A stretch of 6,369 bases of DNA, taken from assembly GCA_943326825.2 (NCBI GenBank), contig CALPUT020000149.1, forward strand, positions 1 to 6,369, given 5' to 3'. A program made the position numbers and the translations under genes. The notes under the pieces are model-generated. The model worked only from the letters and a program-made list of their open reading frames with translations, was not told where the DNA came from and searched no databases. The stretch is from Chryseobacterium gleum (GTDB lineage Bacteria; Bacteroidota; Bacteroidia; Flavobacteriales_D; Crocinitomicaceae). Positions 1-6,369 of the stretch are shown one piece after another. The first letter of the stretch is position 1; each line of letters starts with the position of its first letter.

Positions 1-3000
1 ACATATACTCTAAGTTCTAACTTGGGTACTATAACTACTTGTGCTGGAACGTTTGTAGATGAAGGAGGAATTGGGGCAAATTATTCAAATAATTCTAATT
101 ATTCTGTAACTTTTTGTTCAGGTTCTAGTGCAAACATAAAAATAGATTTCACAACTTTTAATTTAGAATCTGGTAGCGACTTCATGGCATTTTATGATGG
201 TCCTTCAAATTTAGCTCCTTCATTAGGAATTTCTACGGGAAATGTTGGTGTTAATTCGATACAATCATCAGGTTCTTGTTTAACAATAGAATTCACATCT
301 GATGGATCAGTAAAAAAAGCTGGATGGGTAGGAACAATAAGTTGCGTTATCCCATGCTCACCTCCAACTGCAGCCGGAATTTCTTCAAATCAACCTTCTC
401 CTATTAAGCTTTGTGTTGGAGAAACTGTTAATTTTGATGGATCTTCATCTTACGCTGCTTTAGGCTTTACAGTTGCAAATTATTTATGGAGTTTTGATGA
501 TGGAAATACTTCATCAGGTGTTACAACTTCTCATACTTTTAGTGCTCCAGGTGAGTATATTGTTCAATTAGATGTAACTGACAATAATGGTTGTCATAAT
601 ACGAATAATATTGATTTAGTTGTTCAAGTTGGAACTGTTCCAAATTTTGTTGGTACGACGATTAGTCAAACAATATGTCAAAGTCAAAATCTATGTTTAG
701 ATGGAGTTGTTAATCCAACTCCTTGGGTAGATATCCCTGTTGCAGCTGTTGCAGGTACAATTTCTTTACCAGATGGATCAGGTGTTTGTTATGATGGGAC
801 TTTGATCTTTAATGAATTCAATCCTGGTCAAACAATAACTAGTTCTAGTCAAGTAAATAGTATAGTAGCCAATTTGGAACATTCATGGGCAGGTGATTTA
901 ACTATAACAATTATTTGTCCTAATGGTCAGAATGTAGGTTTATTTAATGCTGACGGAACTTGGAATACTCCAAATATTTCGTTAGAAAATTTCGGAAATC
1001 CAACAACAACAACTGGGTATGATTACACATGGACAAATTCTGGCGCAACAATGGATACATGGGTAGGATTAAATTCTTCGGCAAACACTATTCCAGCTGG
1101 AACCTATGCTTCTGAAGAATCTTTTTCAGGTTTGGTTGGTTGTCCCTTAAATGGAACATGGATTTTTAGGGTTTGTGATATGCATAGTGTAGATGATGGA
1201 ACTGTATTTTCATGGGGTATTAATTTTGATCCATCATTATTTGCCTCTTTAAGTTCATTTACTCCTGTTTTTAATACAAATTGTAGTTTAACTTCTTGGA
1301 CAGGAACAAATCCAGCAAGCAGTGCAGCAATTACTTCAACTAGTAGCGACTGTAACCAAATCTGTATAACTCCATCTGCAAATGGAACCTATACTTATTT
1401 ATACACAAGAACTGATGATTTTGGATGTACTTTTGATACAACTATTACAATAACAGTTAATCAAGGTCCATCAATTACAAATTCACCTTTAATTCAATCT
1501 ATTTGTTCTGGCGGAACTGCTTCAATAGTTCCTACTTCAGATATGGTTGGATCTTCATTTTCATGGACTGCTTCTTTAACTTCAGGGAATGTAACAGGAT
1601 TTGTTGCAAATGGTACAGGTAATATTTCAAATATATTAACGAACACATCTAGTTCGCCAGGAACTGTTACATATACTATCACCCCAACTGGTCCAGCGCC
1701 AAACTTTTGTGTTGGTTTACCTGTAAATTATGTTGTAACAGTTAATCCAACTCCAACAATAACAAATGCTTCATTAACACAAGCTATTTGTTCAGGTTCA
1801 TCTGCAACTTTCATTCCTTCTTCAGGAGTATCAGGAGCTACTTTTGCATGGTCAGCGTCATTATCATCAGGTACAGTAACAGGTTTTAGTGCAAGTGGTT
1901 CAGGTAATATTTCAGAAGTATTATCGAATTCAACAAGTTCTCCAGGAATTGTAACATATGTTGTTACTCCAACAGGGCCCGCGACATCTTCTTGCCCAGG
2001 GAATTCAGTTAACTTTGTCGTAACAGTAAATCCAAAACCTGTAATTACGAATGTACCATTAACTCAAACTTTATGTTCAGGATCAACAGCGACTTTTGTA
2101 CCTACATCAAGCGTTGCAAGTTCATCCTTTTCATGGTCAGCGTCTTTAACATCAGGTTCGATATCAGGATTTAGTGCAGGTGGCTCGGGTAATATTTCAG
2201 ATGTATTGACTAATTCATCTTCTAATTCAGGTGTTGTATCTTACGTTATTACTCCAACAGGACCAGCAACAACATCATGTGTAGGAACTCCAGTTAATTA
2301 TATAGTTACAGTAAACCCAACTCCTACAGTTACTAATACTCAATTAAATCAAGTGATTTGTTCTGGTGCCTCAGCCACATTTACACCAACATCAGGTGTA
2401 TTAAGTTCAACATTTGCATGGACAGGATCTAATACATCTGGAACTGTTTCAGGTTTTAGCACCAATGGTAGTGGAAATATTTCAGAAGTATTAACAAATG
2501 TTTCAAGCTCTAATGGAACAGTTACTTATGAAGTTTCACCAACAGGACCTTCTCCAACATTTTGTTTAGGTTCACCTGTTAATTTTGTTGTAACTATAAA
2601 TCAACCAGGGAATCCATCATTTACTTTTGCTGATTACTGTCAAGGTTCAGTAAATGGACCTATTATATCGGGAGATTTAGGTGGAACATTTACTTTTAAT
2701 CCATCAGTAACTGATGGAGCAACTATAAATGCGACTTCGGGTGTAATTCAAAATGGTGTAGGAGGAACACAATACAATGTTCAGTATTCAGTTGCATGTT
2801 CAGCTAATACTTCAGTAAATGTTTTGGTAAATCCTATTCCTAATGTTCCAGTTGTTTTAGGAGAACCTTCAAGTTCTTTATGTACTAACACTCCTTTAAT
2901 CGTATTAACGGTTTCAGCTACAGGAAATTATACTTGGATTGATAATTCAAATTCTGTTTTAAGTTCTACATCTAGTTTTTCGCCTCCAATTATTGTCGGT

Positions 3001-3363
3001 ATACAACAATATGAAGTATATGAATCATTGTTAGGTTGTAAAGGTCCATCAACTATTGTTGCGATTGAATATGAGAAATGTGAAATTAATATTCCAACCG
3101 CAATTACACCAGATGAAAATAATATTGATGATGTTTGGGAGTTAAAAGATATTGATGTCATTTACCCAAACAATGTTGTTTCAATTTATAACAGATGGGG
3201 AGCATTATTATATAAATCTGATAAAGGAGCTTATTTAAATAGACCTTGGGATGGAAAATATAACAATGAATATCTACCGGTAGCTTCATATTTCTTCATA
3301 ATAGAATATAATGAAGACAAAATAGAAAATAGTTCAGGCACAGTATCAATCATTAAAAAATAA
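1..3363 (+). CDS. Large T9SS-secreted multidomain surface protein (CUB / PKD / P-domain / four PKD-like repeats / type B sorting domain), 5'-partial
   Basis: The frame is open from base 1, so the true start lies upstream. The TTG at 22 falls inside the first strand of a CUB-like domain and is not a credible start. Residues here are numbered from base 1 (1120 codons seen). Residues 1-117 are CUB-like (GIGANYSNN, FYDG at 64-67, paired Cys). Residues 121-210 are a PKD domain (WSFDDG at 163, HTF at 178). Residues about 260-410 resemble a proprotein-convertase P-domain (HSWAGDLTI, LNGTWIFRVCD). Residues 411-488 are Ig/PKD-like. Residues 489-868 are four 95-residue repeats. Residues 869-944 and 945-1027 are Ig-like. 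Residues 1028-1120 are a T9SS type B C-terminal domain (IYNRWG, PWDGKYN). The protein should be exported by Sec and T9SS and end on the cell surface. An adhesin or matrix role is inferred. No catalytic domain is visible, but one could lie upstream. The SprF-like gene follows after 6 bp. Confidence 0.9.
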   Translation, partial: TYTLSSNLGTITTCAGTFVDEGGIGANYSNNSNYSVTFCSGSSANIKIDFTTFNLESGSDFMAFYDGPSNLAPSLGISTGNVGVNSIQSSGSCLTIEFTSDGSVKKAGWVGTISCVIPCSPPTAAGISSNQPSPIKLCVGETVNFDGSSSYAALGFTVANYLWSFDDGNTSSGVTTSHTFSAPGEYIVQLDVTDNNGCHNTNNIDLVVQVGTVPNFVGTTISQTICQSQNLCLDGVVNPTPWVDIPVAAVAGTISLPDGSGVCYDGTLIFNEFNPGQTITSSSQVNSIVANLEHSWAGDLTITIICPNGQNVGLFNADGTWNTPNISLENFGNPTTTTGYDYTWTNSGATMDTWVGLNSSANTIPAGTYASEESFSGLVGCPLNGTWIFRVCDMHSVDDGTVFSWGINFDPSLFASLSSFTPVFNTNCSLTSWTGTNPASSAAITSTSSDCNQICITPSANGTYTYLYTRTDDFGCTFDTTITITVNQGPSITNSPLIQSICSGGTASIVPTSDMVGSSFSWTASLTSGNVTGFVANGTGNISNILTNTSSSPGTVTYTITPTGPAPNFCVGLPVNYVVTVNPTPTITNASLTQAICSGSSATFIPSSGVSGATFAWSASLSSGTVTGFSASGSGNISEVLSNSTSSPGIVTYVVTPTGPATSSCPGNSVNFVVTVNPKPVITNVPLTQTLCSGSTATFVPTSSVASSSFSWSASLTSGSISGFSAGGSGNISDVLTNSSSNSGVVSYVITPTGPATTSCVGTPVNYIVTVNPTPTVTNTQLNQVICSGASATFTPTSGVLSSTFAWTGSNTSGTVSGFSTNGSGNISEVLTNVSSSNGTVTYEVSPTGPSPTFCLGSPVNFVVTINQPGNPSFTFADYCQGSVNGPIISGDLGGTFTFNPSVTDGATINATSGVIQNGVGGTQYNVQYSVACSANTSVNVLVNPIPNVPVVLGEPSSSLCTNTPLIVLTVSATGNYTWIDNSNSVLSSTSSFSPPIIVGIQQYEVYESLLGCKGPSTIVAIEYEKCEINIPTAITPDENNIDDVWELKDIDVIYPNNVVSIYNRWGALLYKSDKGAYLNRPWDGKYNNEYLPVASYFFIIEYNEDKIENSSGTVSIIKK
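1465..2604 (+). repeat. Four in-frame tandem 285-bp repeats encoding PKD-like domains
   Basis: Units run 1465-1749, 1750-2034, 2035-2319 and 2320-2604, each exactly 285 bp (95 residues) with no insertion or deletion. Each unit begins with a (T/S)xTN or xITN motif and continues with xCSG, a central FxW, a conserved (G/S)GNIS segment, TPTGP or SPTGP, a second Cys, and ends in VN(Y/F)xVT(V/I)N. Two cysteines per unit sit at matching positions and may form a disulfide. The units are clearly homologous but diverged at both protein and nucleotide level, so this is not a recent expansion. They resemble the PKD-like domains common in secreted Bacteroidota proteins and probably act as stalk or spacer modules. 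Confidence 0.9.
3082..3360 (+). other. T9SS type B C-terminal sorting domain (CHU_C / gliding-motility-associated)
   Basis: The last 93 residues of the large protein carry the family landmarks in order: PTAITPDENNIDDVW, a YP followed by VSIYNRWG, a short GAY, PWDGKYN, then LPVASYFFII and a final GTVSIIKK. Domains of this family direct passage through the T9SS outer-membrane translocon. Type B domains, unlike type A, are usually linked to a PorP/SprF-family partner encoded nearby, and one follows here. The segment normally reading TPNGDGIND is altered to TPDENNIDD, which is unusual (see findings). Confidence 0.88.
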
Positions 3364-3369
3364 TTAATA

Positions 3370-4347
3370 ATGATGAATATTAGAAATATCATATTTGGAA
3401 TGGCAACTTTGTTAATTACAAGTGTAAGTTATTCTCAACAATTACCTCAATTTAGTCAATATTTGAGAAATCAATTTATGATTAATCCAGGGGCAGCAGG
3501 AGTATATAATTTCACAGACGTTACGTTGAGCGGAAGAATGCAATGGGCAGGATTCAAGAATGCGCCTATGACAACTTATACCTCAGTAACGGCTCCTTTA
3601 GGGAAAATTGAAAAAGTTAGATATAATCCTGGTATACGAGTAAGTGTTGGACCTGTAAGAAATCCTGAAATTAAAACAGGAAAACTTAAACATGCAATTG
3701 GAGCTCAAATGTTAGCTGATCAATTTGGTGCATTTCAAAAAATTAATTTCTCTGGGACTTATGCTCTTCATATACCTATGAGTAAAAATTTCAATTTATC
3801 TTTTGGGGCTAAAGTTGGGATGACTAGCAATACATTTATAAAAAGTAAAGCAATTGTTGCACATGAATCAATAGATCAAAATTATCAAGATTTTTCAAAT
3901 GGTCAATTGAGTAAAAATATCATGAATATTGGATCAGGGTTGTATTTATACTCAAATAAATCATTTATAGGTTTAGCTGCTGATAATTTAACAAAAGATA
4001 TGATTCGTTTCGGATCGGGGATGGTTAATTTTGAAACAAAAATGCATTTTAATTTGACAGCTGGACATAAATTTCAGGTAAATAATAATATTACTATCAC
4101 GCCTGCAATATTGGCAAAATATATGTCACCTGCACCTGTTGCAATTGAAGGTACTGTTCAAGTAGAATATAAGGAATGGTTATGGGCTGGGTTTTCTTAT
4201 AGAAATAAAGATGCAATTATCGGTATGATGGGATTAAATATTAATCAACGATTTAAATTTGGATATTCATATGATTTTTCAATATCTAGATTTAATTCAT
4301 ACTCTTCAGGAGGTCATGAATTGGTTCTTGGAATAATGCTAAGATAA
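3370..4347 (+). CDS. PorP/SprF-family type IX secretion outer-membrane protein
   Basis: This 325-residue protein has a Sec signal peptide at residues 1-22 (hydrophobic IIFGMATLLITSV, likely cleavage after SYS, before QQ). The mature start LPQFSQYLRNQFMINPGAAG is the hallmark opening of PorP/SprF proteins, followed by LSGRMQWAGFKNAPMT. The rest alternates short polar and aromatic strands as in an outer-membrane beta-barrel. Length fits the family (about 300-330). Family members such as Flavobacterium SprF are needed for secretion or surface retention of a neighbouring type B substrate, so its likely client is the large protein 6 bp upstream. Two ATG codons are adjacent (3370 and 3373). There is no Shine-Dalgarno sequence, only an A/T-rich leader, as usual in Bacteroidota. 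The upstream ATG was chosen, though the second is equally possible. The symbol is left blank because many paralogues exist per genome. Confidence 0.92.
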   Translation: MMNIRNIIFGMATLLITSVSYSQQLPQFSQYLRNQFMINPGAAGVYNFTDVTLSGRMQWAGFKNAPMTTYTSVTAPLGKIEKVRYNPGIRVSVGPVRNPEIKTGKLKHAIGAQMLADQFGAFQKINFSGTYALHIPMSKNFNLSFGAKVGMTSNTFIKSKAIVAHESIDQNYQDFSNGQLSKNIMNIGSGLYLYSNKSFIGLAADNLTKDMIRFGSGMVNFETKMHFNLTAGHKFQVNNNITITPAILAKYMSPAPVAIEGTVQVEYKEWLWAGFSYRNKDAIIGMMGLNINQRFKFGYSYDFSISRFNSYSSGGHELVLGIMLR

Positions 4348-4395
4348 ATTGTTTTAATTTTTGAAAATCAGTTTTAACAGATAAAATTACACAGA

Positions 4396-6201
4396 ATGAA
4401 AAGAATAATTTTAATAATATTAACTATAAGTTGGACATTTTCAAGTCAAGCTCAATTTTGGGATTTAAAAGACCCAATAAAATTGGGAGGAACTGTTAAT
4501 ACTGAAGCGGAAGAGTCAATGCCTGTTTTTTCAAGTGATAGTTCAATTCTTTATTTTACTAGAACTTTTGATTCTAAAAATAAAGGAGGAGAGAATGATC
4601 AAGATATTTGGTATAGCAAAAAAGATAAAGACGGCAACTATACTGATTGCCAGCCTTTAAAAGATTTCAATAATAAATATAATAATGCTGTTTTTGGTAT
4701 TAATAAAGCAGGAAACACTATTTATATTATTGATGCTTATGAAGGGAAAAAAGATTTAGTAAAAGGTTGTGCTTCTTCTGTTAAAAAAGGCATTTCTTGG
4801 GACACGCCAAAACATGTTGAAATTCCTACATTAGATATTGATGGTGATTATTATACATTTCATGTTAATGAAAATGAAAATTTCATTGTAATATCATCCA
4901 AAGGACCGAACACATTAGGTGAAGAAGATTTATACTTTTCGAAAAAAGAAAATGGTTTATGGCTAAATCCGATTCATATGGGTGCAGTTGTTAACTCTCC
5001 AGGATTTGAAATTTCCCCATTTTTGACTAGGAATTTAGATACATTGTTTTTTTCAAGTAATGGATTAGGTGGATTAGGTGATGCTGATATTTTTTATTCA
5101 TTAAGATTAGATGAAACATTTACAAATTGGTCTTCACCAAAAAATTTAGGTAGTAAGGTAAATTCTCCAAAATTTGATGCTTATTTTAGTTGTGATGGAA
5201 AAAACATTTATTGGTCAAGTAACAGAGAATCTGAAAAAAGCGATATTTATTTAGCAACGATATTAACTCCTCCTCCATTAAGTGCTTCTGCTATAGGAAC
5301 AGATGTTACCTTTTTTAAAGGAACAGATGGGAAAATTGATTTAACTCCTATAGGTGGTGTTGCTCCATATAGATATAAATGGTCTCATAACGATACTATA
5401 GAAGATCCACTTAACTTGGCTAAAGGTGAATATACAGTTTTAGTAACCGATGCAATTGGTCAAACTGTAGAAGTTACAACTCCAATTAATGAGCCTGGAT
5501 TGACTCCTGGAGTAGAAATTGGTTCAATCATAAAATTAAATCCAATCTATTTCGACTATGGAAAATTGGATATAAGACCTGATGCTGCAAATGAATTAGA
5601 TAAAATTGTAGCCATTATGAATGAATATCCAAATTTAGTAATCGAATTGGGATCACATACAGATTGTAGAAGTTCAATGGCATTCAACATGCGTTTGTCT
5701 CAAAATAGAGCTGCAGCTTCTGCAGCTTATATTAAGGGTAGAATTAAAAATCCAAATCGAATTTATGGTAAAGGCTATGGTGAAACTTCTTTAAAAGTAG
5801 ATTGCCCTTGTGAAGGTTCAGTCTTATCAAGTTGTACAGAAGACCAACATCAATTAAATAGAAGAACTGAATTTATTGTTAAATCAGATGATGTCACAAA
5901 AGTACCTAAATCAGATAAAATCACACCTAAAATTGTAGATTACAAAAAATTCCAAAGTTTAAAAAATGAGGTTGAAATACCTACAATAGAGAAAACTAGA
6001 GAAGATGTAAAACCTATTTCTGTAGAGGTTTCAGAAGAACAAAAACAAAACATTCAAAATGGATTTTATATTATTCAACCAGGTGAAACACTATATAGAG
6101 TTTATGTTAATACAGGTGTTTCTGTTGAAGATTTGAAAAGAATTAATAAATTGAAAAATCTAAACGTAACAGAAGGTCAAAAGCTTATTTTAAAAAAATA
6201 A
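4396..6201 (+). CDS. OmpA-family protein with PD40 repeats, SprB-type repeat and C-terminal LysM
   Basis: This 601-residue protein has a signal peptide at 1-19 (MKRIILIILTISWTF, cleavage after SQA) and no lipobox Cys, so it is soluble periplasmic or loosely membrane-associated rather than a lipoprotein. Residues about 35-290 contain PD40/WD40-like propeller motifs (MPVFSSDSSILYFTR; LFFSSNGLGGLGDADIFYS after 205; IYWSSNRE near 272). Residues 292-366 match an SprB-type repeat (GTDGKIDLTPIGGVAPYRYKW, GEYTVLVTDAIG). Residues 376-498 are an OmpA C-terminal domain with IYFDYGK, Asp423 in SHTD and Arg438 in LSQNRA. The 15-residue spacing of these two matches the diaminopimelate-binding Asp/Arg pair known in OmpA domains. 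Residues 499-554 are a charged Lys/Glu linker and 555-601 a LysM (IIQPGETLYRV, INKL, VTEGQKLIL). It probably anchors the T9SS surface cassette to peptidoglycan. PorE-like periplasmic proteins of the T9SS are the nearest functional analogy (inference). It lies 48 bp after the SprF-like gene. Confidence 0.92.
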   Translation: MKRIILIILTISWTFSSQAQFWDLKDPIKLGGTVNTEAEESMPVFSSDSSILYFTRTFDSKNKGGENDQDIWYSKKDKDGNYTDCQPLKDFNNKYNNAVFGINKAGNTIYIIDAYEGKKDLVKGCASSVKKGISWDTPKHVEIPTLDIDGDYYTFHVNENENFIVISSKGPNTLGEEDLYFSKKENGLWLNPIHMGAVVNSPGFEISPFLTRNLDTLFFSSNGLGGLGDADIFYSLRLDETFTNWSSPKNLGSKVNSPKFDAYFSCDGKNIYWSSNRESEKSDIYLATILTPPPLSASAIGTDVTFFKGTDGKIDLTPIGGVAPYRYKWSHNDTIEDPLNLAKGEYTVLVTDAIGQTVEVTTPINEPGLTPGVEIGSIIKLNPIYFDYGKLDIRPDAANELDKIVAIMNEYPNLVIELGSHTDCRSSMAFNMRLSQNRAAASAAYIKGRIKNPNRIYGKGYGETSLKVDCPCEGSVLSSCTEDQHQLNRRTEFIVKSDDVTKVPKSDKITPKIVDYKKFQSLKNEVEIPTIEKTREDVKPISVEVSEEQKQNIQNGFYIIQPGETLYRVYVNTGVSVEDLKRINKLKNLNVTEGQKLILKK

Positions 6202-6220
6202 AATTGCTTTAAAATTCAAC

Positions 6221-6250
6221 TGACTTGTCCTAAAATAAGTTGACAGGTTA
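6221..6250. repeat. Putative terminal inverted repeat of the IS3-family element
   Basis: This is the outermost 30 bp of the element, beginning TGACTTGTCC and containing a second TGAC at 6241, exactly 20 bp on. The two halves 6221-6229 and 6242-6250 are also imperfectly complementary (9 pairs counting two G-T), so the tip is itself a loose palindrome. Assignment as a terminal repeat rests on position, the TG start and resemblance to Bacteroidota IS3 ends. The matching copy is outside the window. Confidence 0.6.
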
Positions 6251-6264
6251 AAAAAAATAATAGA

Positions 6265-6292
6265 CCGTGGGATTAGTATCTCACGGTTTTTT
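6265..6292 (+). terminator. Rho-independent terminator hairpin inside the IS end
   Basis: CCGTGGGAT pairs with ATCTCACGG (9 bp with one G-U) around a TAGT loop at 6265-6286, followed directly by six T on the + strand (6287-6292). It lies 63 bp after the stop of the OmpA/LysM gene and should end + strand operon transcripts. On the - strand the same stem is followed by a less regular T-rich run (6264 down to 6250), so it could also end the transposase transcript. The transposase stop codon (6273-6275) lies within the stem and loop. Confidence 0.82.
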
Positions 6293-6369
6293 CATGTACA
6301 AAATTAGGAGTTTTATATTTTAAACTCAAATGCGGTCTTTTATTATTGTAAATTTCAATTGATTCTTTG
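6273..6369 (-). CDS. IS3-family transposase (OrfB, integrase core), C-terminal fragment
   Basis: Reading the - strand from 6368 gives 31 codons and a TAA stop whose + strand complement is 6273-6275. The peptide contains IEIYNNKRPHLSLKYKTPNF, the characteristic end of IS3-family DDE transposases (consensus like IexYNxxRpHsxLgxxTP). This part lies after the catalytic glutamate, so the DDE triad itself is outside the window. It is cut only by the window edge, with no sign of frameshift or decay in the visible part. The gene converges on the upstream operon. Confidence 0.88.
   Translation of the reverse strand, partial: KESIEIYNNKRPHLSLKYKTPNFVHEKTVRY

Larger units (their letters stand above)
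6221..6369 (-). mobile_element. IS3-family insertion sequence, transposase-3' end only (truncated by window edge)
   Basis: A transposase C-terminus on the - strand, followed about 50 bp later by a TGAC-starting terminal sequence, marks the end of an IS3-family element whose body continues beyond the window. The proposed tip at 6221 (TGACTTGTCCTAAAATAAGT) starts with TG, as IS3-family ends do. It lies 19 bp after the stop codon of the OmpA/LysM gene. The boundary could be off by a few bases because the other end is not visible. IS3 elements usually duplicate 3-4 bp of target, so the bases just outside (AAC at 6218-6220, or CAAC) would be the expected duplicate. Confidence 0.82.

Noticed and set aside
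22..24. TTG as the start codon of the first gene
   Set aside because: The frame is open back to base 1, there is no leader or signal peptide after it, and it cuts into the first strand of the CUB-like domain. The gene is simply truncated by the window.
1494..1682. Open frame on the - strand, 62 codons
   Set aside because: It lies entirely antisense to the first repeat unit of the large protein, has no recognisable domain, and is explained by the skewed Ser/Thr/Asn codon content of the + strand gene.
1465..2604. CRISPR-like or noncoding tandem array
   Set aside because: The 285-bp period is in frame, both protein and cysteine positions are conserved across units, and there are no short identical repeats with unique spacers.
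2928..3161. Open frame on the - strand, 77 codons
   Set aside because: It is antisense to the last Ig-like segment and the start of the sorting domain, both well supported. The translation looks like no known family and lacks start context.
4348..4395. Possible promoter in the 48-bp gap before the OmpA/LysM gene
   Set aside because: A TTTTTG (4358) and TAAAAT (4382) are 18 bp apart but would place the transcript start at the ATG, and no Bacteroidota TAnnTTTG -7 element is present. The direct repeat GTTTTAA (4351 and 4371) is likely chance in AT-rich DNA.

Overview
This AT-rich window reads as part of a Bacteroidota genome, most likely Flavobacteriales-like (this placement is inferred). The grounds are a type IX secretion system (T9SS) type B C-terminal sorting domain, a PorP/SprF-family outer-membrane protein, a Bacteroidota-style OmpA/PD40 protein, and start codons with no recognisable Shine-Dalgarno sequence. 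No rRNA, tRNA, CRISPR array or origin was seen, and no stretch over 300 bases lacks a gene.

Layout. (1) Bases 1-3363, + strand: the 3' part (1120 codons) of a very large secreted multidomain protein whose start lies upstream of the window. In order it shows a CUB-like domain, a PKD domain, a P-domain (proprotein-convertase type), an Ig/PKD-like segment, four tandem PKD-like repeats of exactly 95 residues each, two further Ig-like segments, and a C-terminal T9SS type B (gliding-motility-associated, CHU_C) sorting domain. (2) Bases 3370-4347, + strand: a complete PorP/SprF-family outer-membrane protein. (3) Bases 4396-6201, + strand: a complete 601-residue exported protein with a PD40 propeller-like region, one SprB-type repeat, an OmpA peptidoglycan-binding domain and a C-terminal LysM. 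(4) Bases 6221-6369: the terminal ~150 bp of an IS3-family insertion sequence facing the operon, with the last 31 codons of its transposase on the - strand and a strong hairpin terminator that overlaps the transposase stop codon.

How they fit together. The three + strand genes are spaced by 6 and 48 bp and look like one operon. Known biology of the families suggests a T9SS surface-protein cassette: the large protein would be the substrate, the SprF-like protein its dedicated outer-membrane partner for export or surface attachment, and the OmpA/LysM protein a peptidoglycan-tethered periplasmic scaffold beneath it. The IS has landed 19 bp past the last stop codon. The hairpin carried in the IS end is now the only terminator visible downstream of the operon.

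I do not see a clearly new enzymatic or defence system. The most interesting points are the domain architectures (an SprB-type repeat and two peptidoglycan-binding modules in one periplasmic protein), the exact 285-bp repeat array, and the IS end acting as the operon's apparent terminator.
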